A DNA stretch of 64,000 bases from an uncultured Collinsella sp. (GCA_902470765.1 CABRHW010000011.1:7266-71265); one strand, 5' to 3'; positions 27,880 to 37,045 are shown, numbered from the stretch's first letter. Notes: a model not told the origin generated them from the sequence alone. Numbers and translations: made by a program.

Positions 27880-29090
27880 GCGCCCGCGATCTCATCCAGG
27901 AAGCCCTTCACTCGCTCGAGGCAAACAAGGGGCGCAGTCTGCTCACCATCCTGGGCATCGTCATTGGCATTGCTTCGGTTATCGCCATGACTTCGCTCAT
28001 CGGCGGCATCCAAAACAGCCTGGTCAACAGTCTGGGCCTCAATGCGGCACGCATAGTGCAAATCTATTCGTCGCAAGAACTCACCGAGTCGGACATCGAG
28101 AAGCTTCAAAAACTGGTGCCGCAGATAGAGCAGATCGGCATTGTCGACAGCGCGTATACCGAGTATAAGACCGGCGATAAAAGCTATACCGTCATGGCAC
28201 AGGGTGTCGATAGCGACATGCTTGACGCCGTGGGGGCCAGCAAGCTCGTTGCGGGGCGTACCTATTCCCAGGCCGAGTCTCAATCAGGCTCGCGCGTGGC
28301 GCTCATCAGCCGCGGCGGCGCCGATCAGCTGTACGGCAACGAACAGGATGCGCTGGGGAAAACCATCAAGGTGTCCAACGGCGAGGTGCAGATTGTAGGC
28401 GTGATTGATGGCGGCAGCGACTCCATGGGCTCGCTCACGCTGTATATGCCACGCGAAACTATCTCCGGACTGTTTGGCGACGAGAATCCTTCATTCCCCA
28501 GCGTGACGGCACTTGCCGCCGAGGGCACGGACATGGATGAGCTCTGCAAAACCATCGAGTCCAAGGTGCGCGCGATGAAGGGCATCGAGGAGGAGGACGA
28601 GTACGACAGTGTATCGGCAACCTCCATGAAAAGCGCTATCGATGCACTCAACTCCTTTATGGGCGCATTCTCGCTCATCATGGGTGCTGTCGCCAGCATC
28701 TCGCTGCTTGTCGGCGGTATCGGCATTATGAATATGATGCTCACCAACGTATCTGAACGCATCCGCGAGATCGGCATCCGCCGTGCTCTGGGCGCCAGTC
28801 GTCGCGATATCACCGCGCAGTTTTTGGCCGAGTCCTCGGCGCTGTGCGTCACCGGCGGACTATTGGGTCTCCTGATTGGCTATCTGCTGGCATGGGGACT
28901 CACGTTCTTTGCCGCAAGCTCGGGTATCATGAGCGAGTTTGGAGCTACCGGGACGATCACGCCAAGCTTCTCCATTACGACAGTGTTGATCGCGTTTGCC
29001 GTATCGGTCGGCATCGGCGTAATCTTTGGCTTCTACCCCGCTCGCCGTGCAGCAAAGCTCGACCCGGTGGAATGCCTACGCTACCAGTAA
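27876..29090 (+). CDS. FtsX/MacB-type ABC exporter permease
   Basis: The 404-residue permease has the MacB layout: one membrane segment near the N-terminus (LLTILGIVIGIASVIAM, about 24-40), a large extracellular MacB_PCD domain (about 45-270), then three membrane segments (about 280-305, 325-350, 365-390). Conserved signatures include NMMLTNVSERIREIGIRRA and GVIFGFYPARRAAKLDPVE. It couples ATP hydrolysis to movement of substrate handed to the adaptor. It overlaps the ATPase gene by 4 bases. Confidence 0.95.
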   Translation: MSARDLIQEALHSLEANKGRSLLTILGIVIGIASVIAMTSLIGGIQNSLVNSLGLNAARIVQIYSSQELTESDIEKLQKLVPQIEQIGIVDSAYTEYKTGDKSYTVMAQGVDSDMLDAVGASKLVAGRTYSQAESQSGSRVALISRGGADQLYGNEQDALGKTIKVSNGEVQIVGVIDGGSDSMGSLTLYMPRETISGLFGDENPSFPSVTALAAEGTDMDELCKTIESKVRAMKGIEEEDEYDSVSATSMKSAIDALNSFMGAFSLIMGAVASISLLVGGIGIMNMMLTNVSERIREIGIRRALGASRRDITAQFLAESSALCVTGGLLGLLIGYLLAWGLTFFAASSGIMSEFGATGTITPSFSITTVLIAFAVSVGIGVIFGFYPARRAAKLDPVECLRYQ

Positions 29091-29102
29091 GCCACCACCA
29101 AC

Positions 29103-29118
29103 AAGTTGCGGTGAATTA
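29103..29118 (+). repeat. solitary half copy of palindrome family I (copy C)
   Basis: AAGTTGCGGTGAATTA differs in one base from the outer arm of copies A and B. No matching inverted arm is found within a few hundred bases. It lies in the 34-bp gap between the exporter permease stop and the cobK stop, that is, at the left edge of the cobalamin island. Confidence 0.65.
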
Positions 29119-29124
29119 GAGCGC

Positions 29125-29898
29125 CTAGCGCGCGAGCTCCCGTAAGAGCGCGTCTTCCACTTCCCGAAGCGAAAGGGCGCCGCCTCCCTCGGCGGGACGG
29201 GCGACCACGATGCAGCGCGCTCCCACGTCGCGCGCGGAGGCGATCTTCTCGGCCGTGCCGCCTACGGTTCCCGAGTCCTTGGTCACAAGCCACTGGGCGC
29301 CCACCTGCCGAAGCATCGCCTCGTTGAGCTCACGGGTGAAGGGCCCCTGCATGCCGATAACGTGCGACGGCGAAAACCCCGCGTCGATGCACTTCGTTAT
29401 AGCACCGGGCAGCGGGAGCACACGCACGAAGAAGCGCTCCGCGAAATCGGCGACGCGCGTATAGGGAGCAAGCTCCTTGCTCCCCGTCGTGAGAAGCGCG
29501 CGACCCGGGTTCTCGGAGAGAAAGCGCGCCGCGCAGGCGATCGACGCGACCGACACAACGCCTTTGGGCAGCGCCTCGACCGGGCGCGCAAGGCGCAGGC
29601 ATCGTGCACCCACGGCGAGCGAAGCGGCACGGATGTTGCCGCTTGCGAGCGTAGCGAAGGGATGCGTGGCGTCGACGACGATGCGCGCGCCGGAAAGCTC
29701 GCGCTCCATGTCGGCCTCGTCGAGCCTGCCCGCATGCACCTCGATGCCCGGAAGCTCGCCCAAAAGCTCGCCTCCGTACTCGGTTGCCGCGTAGGCACGG
29801 GCGGGGATGCCCGCCCCGCTCGCCCATTCGCACAGAAGGCGGCCCTCGGTGGTGCCGGCGAAGATGCGCAGCGCCGGCGCGGATGCGGGCGCCGTCAC
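29125..29898 (-). CDS. cobK: (cobalt-)precorrin-6A reductase
   Basis: CobK/CbiJ reduces precorrin-6A (or its cobalt form) with NAD(P)H in corrin-ring synthesis. The start is a GTG at 29898 that shares GTGA with the cbiC stop; a longer reading frame upstream of it lies inside cbiC and looks like noise. The 257-residue protein has LRIFAGTTEGRLLCEW near the N-terminus, VVDATHPFA and, later, GPFTRELNEAM with SGTVGGTAEK, all typical. It is the last gene of the long minus-strand cobalamin unit. Confidence 0.93.
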   Translation of the reverse strand: MTAPASAPALRIFAGTTEGRLLCEWASGAGIPARAYAATEYGGELLGELPGIEVHAGRLDEADMERELSGARIVVDATHPFATLASGNIRAASLAVGARCLRLARPVEALPKGVVSVASIACAARFLSENPGRALLTTGSKELAPYTRVADFAERFFVRVLPLPGAITKCIDAGFSPSHVIGMQGPFTRELNEAMLRQVGAQWLVTKDSGTVGGTAEKIASARDVGARCIVVARPAEGGGALSLREVEDALLRELAR

Positions 29899-30536
29899 TT
29901 CGGGCCGCCTGGGCGCGTGATCTGGTAGAGCAGCGCGTTCATAATGGCGGCCGCCACGGTCGAGCCGCCCTTGCGACCCCTCGCGACGATGGCTGGCACG
30001 CGTCGTGCGAGTAGCTCCTCTTTCGCCTCGACAACGTTCACAAACCCGACCGGCACCCCAACGACGAGCGCGGGCGCGATCTTCCCCGCGTCCATGAGCT
30101 CGGCGAGGCGCAGAAGTGCTGTGGGAGCGTTGCCGACGGCCACGATGAGCGGACCCTCGATGCCGCAAGCTTTGTCCATGCTCGCAACGGCGCGAGTCGT
30201 GCCCGCGGCGCGCGCAGCCGCGGCGACATCAGGGTCGGCCATGTAGCACACGGCCTTGCAGCCGAGCTTCGCGAGCGCGGGCTTGCTTATGCCTGCGAGC
30301 GCCATGTTCGTGTCGGTGAGCACCGTGGCCCCTGCGCGCAGTGCGTCGAGCGCACAGTGCGCGGCGTCATGAGTGAAAACGAGGGAATCGGCGTACGAGA
30401 AGTCGGCAGTGGTGTGGATGACGCGCTTCACGACGGGTTCTTCGAGCGGCGGGAACGTGCGGCCGCCGAGCTCTTCGGTGATGATCTCGAAGCTGCGCCG
30501 CTCGATGTCGCCGGGCGCCATCTCCTTGGAATCCAT
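29895..30536 (-). CDS. cbiC: precorrin-8X/cobalt-precorrin-8 methylmutase
   Basis: CbiC/CobH moves a methyl group from C11 to C12 to give (hydrogeno)cobyrinate. The 213-residue protein has VIHTTADFSYA with catalytic His41, and TDTNMALAGISK, GNAPTALL and VGVPVGFVNVVEAKE, all strongly conserved. The ATG directly abuts the cobO stop and the end overlaps cobK. Confidence 0.96.
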   Translation of the reverse strand: MDSKEMAPGDIERRSFEIITEELGGRTFPPLEEPVVKRVIHTTADFSYADSLVFTHDAAHCALDALRAGATVLTDTNMALAGISKPALAKLGCKAVCYMADPDVAAAARAAGTTRAVASMDKACGIEGPLIVAVGNAPTALLRLAELMDAGKIAPALVVGVPVGFVNVVEAKEELLARRVPAIVARGRKGGSTVAAAIMNALLYQITRPGGPK

Positions 30537-31052
30537 CTAGTACTCCACTCCTTCCCTTGCACATATCCCCTGCTCGTAGGGGTGTTTCTCGCACCGCATC
30601 TCGGTTATGTAGTCGGCCTTCTCCACGATCTTGCGGGAAGGCGCGCGCCCGGTGAGCGCTACTTCGACGCCGCGCGCGGACATATCGAGCGCGCGGTCCA
30701 CGAGCGCCTCGTCGACAAGCCCCTTCGAAAGCGCATCGAGCGCCTCGTCGAGCACGAGCAGCCCCTCCTGCGCGCCCTCGAGCTCGGCAAGCGCGGAAGC
30801 GAGGTTCCCATCGTGCAGCTCGCACGTAGCGGCAAGTTCTTCCGACGACATCGACCAGGTAAACTTGTCCGACACCTTCCCCGCGAACACGGGCACGCCG
30901 AAATGCTCGGCGAGCAGGCGCGCCTCCCCGCTTTCGCCGTCTTTCAGGAACTGCACGACGACGACGCGGCGGCCTGCGGCGAGCATGCGAAGGGCGAGGC
31001 CCATCGCCGCCGTGGTCTTGCCTTTGCCGTCGCCATGATACACGTGAATCAT
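30537..31052 (-). CDS. cobO: corrinoid adenosyltransferase, CobA/CobO type
   Basis: This enzyme transfers the adenosyl group of ATP to Co(I) corrinoid, giving the adenosyl form. The ATG at 31052 overlaps the cobQ stop (ATGA). The 171-residue protein opens with the P-loop GDGKGKTTAAMG (residues 7-18) and has VVVVQFLKDG and LLVLDEALDALSKG, which match the CobO fold. A much longer frame upstream is inside cobQ and should be ignored. Confidence 0.95.
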   Translation of the reverse strand: MIHVYHGDGKGKTTAAMGLALRMLAAGRRVVVVQFLKDGESGEARLLAEHFGVPVFAGKVSDKFTWSMSSEELAATCELHDGNLASALAELEGAQEGLLVLDEALDALSKGLVDEALVDRALDMSARGVEVALTGRAPSRKIVEKADYITEMRCEKHPYEQGICAREGVEY

Positions 31053-32548
31053 ACGCCCTCCTCGATAATGCGGTAGACATACTCCATGTCGAGCGCTCCG
31101 CGCACGACGTCGGCCAGGCGGTCGAACTCGCGCGCACGGTGATCGGCCGCGGACGCCGCGCCCGCAGCACCCACGACGCTCTCGGGCAGGCCGCGCATGC
31201 GCGCGAGCGAGCGAGCGAGGGCGAGCGCCACCCCCGGTTCGTCGAACAGGCCGTGGAGATAGGTTCCGAACACGTTTCCGCAGGCCGCGCCTTCTGGTTT
31301 GCCGCCAATGGTGCCCGCAGGGGCGCAGGAGACGGTCGTTTCGCCGTCGTGAATCTCGTACCCACGCGCCGTCATGCCGTTCCACACCGAGAACGCGCCT
31401 TGGGCGCCCGTGATGCGCAGCTCCGACTGGGCGAGGCGCTTTTCCTCCTTGAACACCGTACTTGCAGGGATGAGCCCGAGCCCGCGCGCGGTGCCAGCGC
31501 CTTCCCTGCCGTGCGGGTCCGAAAGCTCGTCTCCCAAAAGCTGGTAGCCTCCGCATATGCCGAGCACCGGCGTGCCCGCGCCCGAAAGCGCGCGTACACA
31601 GGCTCCGATGCCGCTAGCCGCAAGCCAGCGCGCGTCGTCGACCGTGGACTTCGAGCCGGGAAGCACCACCAGGTCGGGTCGGCCCAGATCGGTCGTCGAG
31701 GAAACGTAGCGCACGCCCATGCCGGGCACGCGCGAAAGCGGGTCGAAGTCGGTGAAGTTCGACAGATGCGGAAGGCGCACGACGGCGACGTCGATGACGC
31801 CGCGCGCCTCGCGGGCAGTTAGGCGCGGCGCGAGCGAGTCCTCGTCGTCCAGGTCGAGCGTAAGATACGGCACGACCCCCACGACGGGAACCCCGCACAT
31901 TTTCTCGAGCGGAGCCAAACCCGGACGCAGGATTTCCACATCGCCGCGGAACTTGTTCACCATAAGCCCCCGCAAAAGCGCGCGGTCCTCGGGCGCAAGG
32001 AGCGCGACCGTGCCGTAGAGCTGGGCAAACACCCCGCCTGGGTCGATGTCGCCCGCGAGCAGCACGGGGGAGGACACGGCGCGCGCGAGCCCCATGTTGA
32101 CGATGTCGTTTTCGGCAAGGTTGATTTCGACGGGACTGCCGGCGCCCTCGATGACGATGACGTCGTTTTCCTCCGCGAGCGAATCGAACGCCTCCAAAAT
32201 CTGCGGCATGAGCGCCTTCTTTCGCGCGAAGTAGTCCCTCGCAGCGAAGGCTCCCTGCGCCTTGCCGGCCACGATGAGCTGGCTTCGGTGATCGCTTTCG
32301 GGCTTGAGCAGGATGGGGTTCATGCGCACGTCGGGCGCGATGCCGCACGCCTCGGCCTGCATGATCTGAGCGCGCCCCATCTCGAGCCCGTCGGCCGTGA
32401 CACCGCTGTTGAGCGCCATGTTCTGGCTCTTGAAGGGAGCCACGCGCAGGCCGTCCTGCGAAAGCACACGGCACAGCCCCGCCGCAAGCAGGCTCTTCCC
32501 CGCGTTCGACATGGTGCCCTGGATCATGATGGGCTTCGCCCTACCCAC
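31049..32548 (-). CDS. cobQ: cobyric acid synthase
   Basis: CobQ/CbiP amidates four carboxylates of adenosylcobyrinate a,c-diamide using glutamine and ATP. A GTG start at 32548 is chosen: AAGGAGG lies about 9 bases upstream and the protein is then 499 residues, the normal size. It has QGTMSNAGKSLL (residues 10-21), FKSQNMALNSGVT, and the glutamine-amidotransferase Cys in VLGICGGYQLLG, with the partner His in GTYLHGLFD. It overlaps cobD by 8 and cobO by 4 bases. Confidence 0.96.
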   Translation of the reverse strand: MGRAKPIMIQGTMSNAGKSLLAAGLCRVLSQDGLRVAPFKSQNMALNSGVTADGLEMGRAQIMQAEACGIAPDVRMNPILLKPESDHRSQLIVAGKAQGAFAARDYFARKKALMPQILEAFDSLAEENDVIVIEGAGSPVEINLAENDIVNMGLARAVSSPVLLAGDIDPGGVFAQLYGTVALLAPEDRALLRGLMVNKFRGDVEILRPGLAPLEKMCGVPVVGVVPYLTLDLDDEDSLAPRLTAREARGVIDVAVVRLPHLSNFTDFDPLSRVPGMGVRYVSSTTDLGRPDLVVLPGSKSTVDDARWLAASGIGACVRALSGAGTPVLGICGGYQLLGDELSDPHGREGAGTARGLGLIPASTVFKEEKRLAQSELRITGAQGAFSVWNGMTARGYEIHDGETTVSCAPAGTIGGKPEGAACGNVFGTYLHGLFDEPGVALALARSLARMRGLPESVVGAAGAASAADHRAREFDRLADVVRGALDMEYVYRIIEEGV

Positions 32549-33764
32549 GGGTATCGACCTCCTTCGCCGAGCCTCGGCCATCCGCGCCCGCCATAGCGCC
32601 GCTGCAAGAAGCGCCGCCCCGTTCGTCGGGTTCGCCTTCGCCCGATGCGCCTTCCGCCCGAAGCGCGCGGCTGAACGCCATCGCAAGCCGGGCATTCTCC
32701 TTGTGCGTGCGCACGGCGACGCGGCACCAGAAACGGGACAGTATCGAAAACGAGTCGCACGTGCGGACCAAAACCCCCTGTTTATACAGGCGCTCGGGGA
32801 TGTCTTTCGCCGGCATGCGGACTAAAAGGAAGTTCGCATCCGACGGCACGACGGAAAGCCCGAGCGAGGAGAGCTCGTGGGAAAGCCACGCTCGCTCGCC
32901 CGCCAGTACATCGCGCGTGCGCGAGACGTATTCGACGTCTTCCAGGGCGGCGATGCCTGCGGCCTCGGCGACCGAGGAGACGGGCCACGCCTGTCCCGCC
33001 CGGCGAATCCCCTCGATGAGTTGGGCGTTTCCGCTGATCAGATACCCCAACCGCAACCCTGCCATTCCGTAGAGCTTGGTGAACGCGGAGAGCACGGCCA
33101 CATGGTGCGAACACGCGGCGCGTGCGGCCACGCTCCTTTCGCGGGCGTCGGGCGCAAATCCGAGGAAGCACTCGTCCACGACGAGCAGCGCGCCCACCTG
33201 CTCGCAGCGGCAAGCCGCGGCATCGATCACGCTGGGGTCGACGAGGCGCCCCGTCGGGTTGTTCGGATTGCAGAGGTACGCCACGTCTCCCGGCCCCTCG
33301 ATCGCGCGGGCGAAGGAGGCGGGCACGTCGAAGTCGTCCGCTTCGGAGAGCGGGAACTCCTGCACGCATGCACCGTAGTACGATGCCGCCTCCGCATATT
33401 CAGAGAACGTCGGCGCGCACACGACGATGCGTTTCGGGCGCACCGCCGCAGCGAGCCGCCAGATGATGTCGGACGCGCCCGCGCCGCAGACGATAGTATC
33501 TTCGGGAATGCCCTGGGCGCGCGCTAGGGCGCGAACGAGGGCGAGGCTTTCCCTATCGGGGTAGGCGTCGATTCGAGAAAGCGACTTGCAAGCTGCGGCG
33601 ACGGCGCGCGGCGAGGGGCCTGCCGGATTCACGTTCACCGAGAAGTCGATGAGATCGGAGGCGCCCCCTTCGCAACCGATGCCGAGCGATTGCGCGCTGC
33701 CCCCATGCGTACGGGCGCGCAGGATTCCCCCGGCAGCCCGGAGCGCGGCGTGGTCTTCCCTCAT
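32541..33764 (-). CDS. cobD: L-threonine-O-3-phosphate decarboxylase
   Basis: This pyridoxal-phosphate enzyme makes (R)-1-amino-2-propanol phosphate for the nucleotide loop. The ATG at 33764 overlaps the cbiB stop. The 407-residue protein is aminotransferase fold type I with DFSVNVNPAGPSP, CNPNNPTGRLVDP, VVDECFLGFA and AFTKLYGMAGLRLGY, in which the Lys should bind the cofactor. A Gly/Ala-rich tail of about 40 residues after the catalytic domain carries no known motif. Histidinol-phosphate aminotransferase is the nearest alternative, but the context decides for CobD. Confidence 0.92.
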   Translation of the reverse strand: MREDHAALRAAGGILRARTHGGSAQSLGIGCEGGASDLIDFSVNVNPAGPSPRAVAAACKSLSRIDAYPDRESLALVRALARAQGIPEDTIVCGAGASDIIWRLAAAVRPKRIVVCAPTFSEYAEAASYYGACVQEFPLSEADDFDVPASFARAIEGPGDVAYLCNPNNPTGRLVDPSVIDAAACRCEQVGALLVVDECFLGFAPDARERSVAARAACSHHVAVLSAFTKLYGMAGLRLGYLISGNAQLIEGIRRAGQAWPVSSVAEAAGIAALEDVEYVSRTRDVLAGERAWLSHELSSLGLSVVPSDANFLLVRMPAKDIPERLYKQGVLVRTCDSFSILSRFWCRVAVRTHKENARLAMAFSRALRAEGASGEGEPDERGGASCSGAMAGADGRGSAKEVDTRG

Positions 33765-34735
33765 GCCATCGCCCCCAAGGCGAGCACGACCGCCGCGCGC
33801 GCGGCGCCGAAGACGACGAGCGCGCATACGGACGCGGCGAGCATGAGCCTTGTCGCCCGGGCGATGTCGCCCCACTCGATTTCACGGGACGCGTCGCCTA
33901 TCGTCGGTTTCTCAACGAGCTTGCCGAAATACACCGCGGGTCCTGCCAGGCGCAGCCCGAGCGCGCCCGCACACGCTGACTCGGTCTGCGCCGAGTTGGG
34001 GCTCGCATGGCGACGCCTGTCGCGGCGCCAGATGCGCGCCGCCCCGCGCGCGTCGAGCCCGACGATCGGGCACACGGCGATCATGAACAGGGCCGATAAG
34101 CGCGAGGGAATCCAGTTCACCGCATCGTCGAGGCGCGCCGAGGCGCGACCGAAGTCGATGTAGCGCTCGTTTTTGTAGCCCACCATACTGTCGAGCGTGT
34201 TCACCGCCTTGTACGCCATGCCCAAGGGCGCACCCCCGATCATAAGGTAGAAAAGTGGCGCGATGACGCCGTCGCTCGCGTTCTCCGCCACCGTTTCCAC
34301 GGCGGCGCGCGCGACGCCCTGCTCGTCGAGAACAGACGTGTCGCGTCCCACGATGAGCCCGACGGCTTCGCGCGCCGCGACAAGGCCGCCCTTCGAGAAC
34401 GCGTGGGCCACGGCCAGGCTCTGGCGGCGCAGCTCGCATGTCGCGAGAACCTGATAGCTCGCCCATGCCTCGGCCACGAAGCGCAAGCCGGAGTGAACCA
34501 TGCCGCAAAGATGTAGGATACCCCAGGTCAAAAGCCCACACGCAAGCGGAAGCGCCACGGCGAGCACAAGTCCTGCGGCGCGCGTGCCCGCGGACGTTTG
34601 CGGGAATGCGCCTCGAAGGCGGCCTTCGGCCCACGTGATCGCGCGCCCCATGGCGACGACGGGATGGGGAAGCCAGCGCGGGTCGCCGAAGGCAAGGTCG
34701 GCCGCGAACCCGGCGGCGACGGCAAGAATCGTCAT
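33761..34735 (-). CDS. cbiB: adenosylcobinamide-phosphate synthase
   Basis: CbiB joins the aminopropanol phosphate made by CobD to adenosylcobyric acid in the membrane. The ATG at 34735 shares a base with the stop of the gene before it (TGATG). The 324-residue protein has several membrane segments and the family motifs LAFGDPRWLPHPVVAMG, VETVAENASDGVIAPL, YKAVNTLDSMVGYKN and DDAVNWIPSRL. Confidence 0.95.
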   Translation of the reverse strand: MTILAVAAGFAADLAFGDPRWLPHPVVAMGRAITWAEGRLRGAFPQTSAGTRAAGLVLAVALPLACGLLTWGILHLCGMVHSGLRFVAEAWASYQVLATCELRRQSLAVAHAFSKGGLVAAREAVGLIVGRDTSVLDEQGVARAAVETVAENASDGVIAPLFYLMIGGAPLGMAYKAVNTLDSMVGYKNERYIDFGRASARLDDAVNWIPSRLSALFMIAVCPIVGLDARGAARIWRRDRRRHASPNSAQTESACAGALGLRLAGPAVYFGKLVEKPTIGDASREIEWGDIARATRLMLAASVCALVVFGAARAAVVLALGAMA

Positions 34736-35736
34736 CACCGGGCATCGCCCCCCGAAGCGGGGCGAACGTCGCGAAGGCAGCGCCCATCCCAGGTGGCGGC
34801 CCATGCGCCGCCCGGCTCGGTATGCACGTCGAAATATCCCATTTTCGGGACAGCTAGCTCGGAGAGCAGCGCTTTCACGGTACCCGCGTGAACGACGAAG
34901 ACGGCGCGCCCACTCCCCTGGGCGCGCTCCGATTCGCACGCCTCCCGAAACGCCGCGACGACGCGGCGGGTGAAATCGCTCTTGCCCTCGCCATGCGGGC
35001 AGCGCGTCTCGCACCAGGAGTCTACCCAGGCGCGGTAGCGCACATCCTCTTTAAGCTCGGCGGCGCTTCGCCCCTCGAAGTCGCCGAAATCCATCTCGCG
35101 CAGACCGGGGCACGCCATAAGCTCCGCGTTCGGGAAGAGGATGCGCGCCGTCTGGTCGGTGCGGGCCATGCCGCTCGTGATAACACGGAACATGTCACGA
35201 TCGCACGCGAGGTCGCGCAAAGCGCGCTCGCCCGCGCTCGACAGGGGCTCGTCGGTGCCCGCCCCGCTGTAGCGATGGTCTTCCGTGCCCGCCGTGGCAC
35301 CATGGCGCACGAAGACGACTTCCAAAGGCGCGCCCGCGCCCTGCGTCCCTCGAGGCGCATCGGCAAGGTTTCCTTTGATGACCTGGGGAATCCCGCACGT
35401 CATGCGTACGACGACGTCGGCGCGCGCAGCGAGCGCGCATCCTAGGAGCCCCGCGCGCTCGCGCCATTGGGCGTCTTCCGCACGCATGGGGACGACCCCC
35501 GAGCCGACCAAGGGCAGAATCACTGCGTCGAAGCCGATCAGCCGCTCGAGCGCCTGGTCAGCGTCGAGCGCGCGTATGAGTTCCTCAGCACGGTACGCGA
35601 CACGGCCGGCAAAAGCCGCGGGCACGCCGCCCTCCGCAAGCTGCGCCGCGTCGACGAAATCGTCCACCGCGAACCCGAGCTTTTCGCGCACGAAGGTCCT
35701 CTTCCCCGAATGCGCGCCACCTACCACGAGAATCAT
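34735..35736 (-). CDS. CobU-like domain fused to alpha-ribazole phosphatase (CobC-like)
   Basis: The start at 35736 overlaps the cobS stop (ATGA). Residues 1-150 resemble the kinase/guanylyltransferase CobU: P-loop VVGGAHSGKRT (5-14), GSGVVPMRAEDAQWRERAG and MTCGIPQVIKGN match CobU landmarks. Yet the RIxxHxxxR segment that holds the guanylylated His (His49 in the cobU gene at 36497) is absent. Residues about 155-333 are a histidine phosphatase beginning VVFVRHGATAG, with SGMARTDQTA, REMDFGDFEGRS and VVHAGTVKALLSE, as in alpha-ribazole-5'-phosphate phosphatase. A second, intact CobU follows in the operon, so the N-terminal part may be regulatory or only a kinase. Fold assignment is firm; the N-domain's activity is open. 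Confidence 0.85.
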   Translation of the reverse strand: MILVVGGAHSGKRTFVREKLGFAVDDFVDAAQLAEGGVPAAFAGRVAYRAEELIRALDADQALERLIGFDAVILPLVGSGVVPMRAEDAQWRERAGLLGCALAARADVVVRMTCGIPQVIKGNLADAPRGTQGAGAPLEVVFVRHGATAGTEDHRYSGAGTDEPLSSAGERALRDLACDRDMFRVITSGMARTDQTARILFPNAELMACPGLREMDFGDFEGRSAAELKEDVRYRAWVDSWCETRCPHGEGKSDFTRRVVAAFREACESERAQGSGRAVFVVHAGTVKALLSELAVPKMGYFDVHTEPGGAWAATWDGRCLRDVRPASGGDAR

Positions 35737-36500
35737 AGGAGCATGCCCCCCGCCACCAGCATGGCAAGCATCGCGAGCTCGGCCCATTGCAGAAACCATC
35801 CGGCCAAATCACCCGTCACCCCGCCGAAGCGGGACAGGGCAACATGGCGGTACCACGCGAGCGCCAAAAGCCCCGCCACCGCCATAAGGGCGCCGACGGC
35901 CCGAGCGCACGCGACCATCCCTGCAGCCGAAGCCGCAGCGAAAGCGCAAAGCGGCACGACGATCGCCGCGCGCTTCTTCGCAGGCGAGAGCCCCGCGGCC
36001 ATGCCGTCCGCCCGCGCGGCAGGCCAGCATTCTACGGCGAGCCCCGAAAGCGCGCGGGAGAACACGAGCGAGCACAGAAGCGCGAGGAACGCCCCCGCCG
36101 TAAGCGGCAGCGCGGTGAACAGGGAAAACTGCAGAATAAGGTACACAACAACACCGATGACCCCGAAGGCGCCCGCCCGCGGGTCGTGCATGATCTCGAG
36201 CTTTCGCTCGCGCGGGGCCCAACTTGCAAGCGCATCGGAGGTGTCGCAGAGCCCGTCTAGGTGGATGCCCCCCGTCACCGCCACAGGCAACACCACGAAC
36301 ACGGCCGCGACGATGGTCGCGGGCACGCCGAGCAGGTTCGCCACGTGCCCCCACGCCGTCATGAGGAAGCCTTCCGCAACGCCCACCAGGGGAAACGCGG
36401 CAAGCGCATGGGTTGATCCGAAATCGGTCCAAGCCGATTTCGGGACGGGGATGCGCGAGAACGTTCCGAACGCCGCGCCGATTGCCTCTGCTATCTTCAC
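35733..36500 (-). CDS. cobS: adenosylcobinamide-GDP ribazoletransferase
   Basis: CobS condenses adenosylcobinamide-GDP with alpha-ribazole(-phosphate) in the membrane, the last large step to the coenzyme. A GTG at 36500 overlapping the cobU stop (GTGA) gives 255 residues, the usual size; longer frames upstream are in cobU. Motifs include GTFSRIPVP, GGIHLDGLCDTSDA, DPRAGAFGV and GDLAGW near the end, with multiple membrane segments. Confidence 0.94.
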   Translation of the reverse strand: MKIAEAIGAAFGTFSRIPVPKSAWTDFGSTHALAAFPLVGVAEGFLMTAWGHVANLLGVPATIVAAVFVVLPVAVTGGIHLDGLCDTSDALASWAPRERKLEIMHDPRAGAFGVIGVVVYLILQFSLFTALPLTAGAFLALLCSLVFSRALSGLAVECWPAARADGMAAGLSPAKKRAAIVVPLCAFAAASAAGMVACARAVGALMAVAGLLALAWYRHVALSRFGGVTGDLAGWFLQWAELAMLAMLVAGGMLL

Positions 36501-37045
36501 CTTGTAGGTCCTTCGCCTTTCATCCACACGGGAATCCCGCATACCACTTCGACTGCGCGGTCGGCCAGCGCCGCCACGCCCGCGTTCACGCGCGCGAGCG
36601 CGCGCCTCCATGCCTCGGTCCCCTCATCGTAGCGCATCCCCTCGGCGAACACGTCGACGGAGACCACCACCGTATACGCAGCGGCCTGAGCGAGCCGTTC
36701 GATGTCTCCGAGCACCTCGTGCGCCGCGGCGTCGGGGTCACGTGGGGACAAGCCGCCTTCCGCGAAGAGCTCGTTCGCAACCAGGTTGCCCACGTCCTCC
36801 AAAAGAAGCGTGCAGCCGCGCGGAAGCCCGGACACTGCGGCGCCCACGTCACGCGTGCGTTCGAGGGTGGAAAACCCCTTGCCCTCGCGCAGCGCCCGAT
36901 GGCGCGCGATGCGGCGGGCGCCCTCTTCCCCGAAGGGCTCCATCGTTGCCAGGTACACGCGGGGGCCGTCGTGCCCGAGGCACAGGGACTCGGCGTAGGC
37001 GCTCTTGCCGCTCGCGGCGGCGCCGATAACGAACGTCACCGTCAT
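36497..37045 (-). CDS. cobU: adenosylcobinamide kinase/guanylyltransferase
   Basis: CobU phosphorylates adenosylcobinamide and adds GMP. The 182-residue protein has P-loop GAAASGKS (8-15), ATMEPFG, and RIARHRALR with His49 in the position that is guanylylated in Salmonella CobU. LLLEDVGNLVANELF and VVVSVDVFAEG follow. It overlaps cobT and cobS by 4 bases each. It is the complete copy; a degenerate CobU-like domain is fused to the phosphatase at 34735. Confidence 0.93.
   Translation of the reverse strand: MTVTFVIGAAASGKSAYAESLCLGHDGPRVYLATMEPFGEEGARRIARHRALREGKGFSTLERTRDVGAAVSGLPRGCTLLLEDVGNLVANELFAEGGLSPRDPDAAAHEVLGDIERLAQAAAYTVVVSVDVFAEGMRYDEGTEAWRRALARVNAGVAALADRAVEVVCGIPVWMKGEGPTR

Noticed and set aside
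31052..31556. N-terminal extension of the cobO frame
   Set aside because: It lies inside cobQ, is Arg-rich without motifs, and the ATG at 31052 is set by an ATGA overlap.
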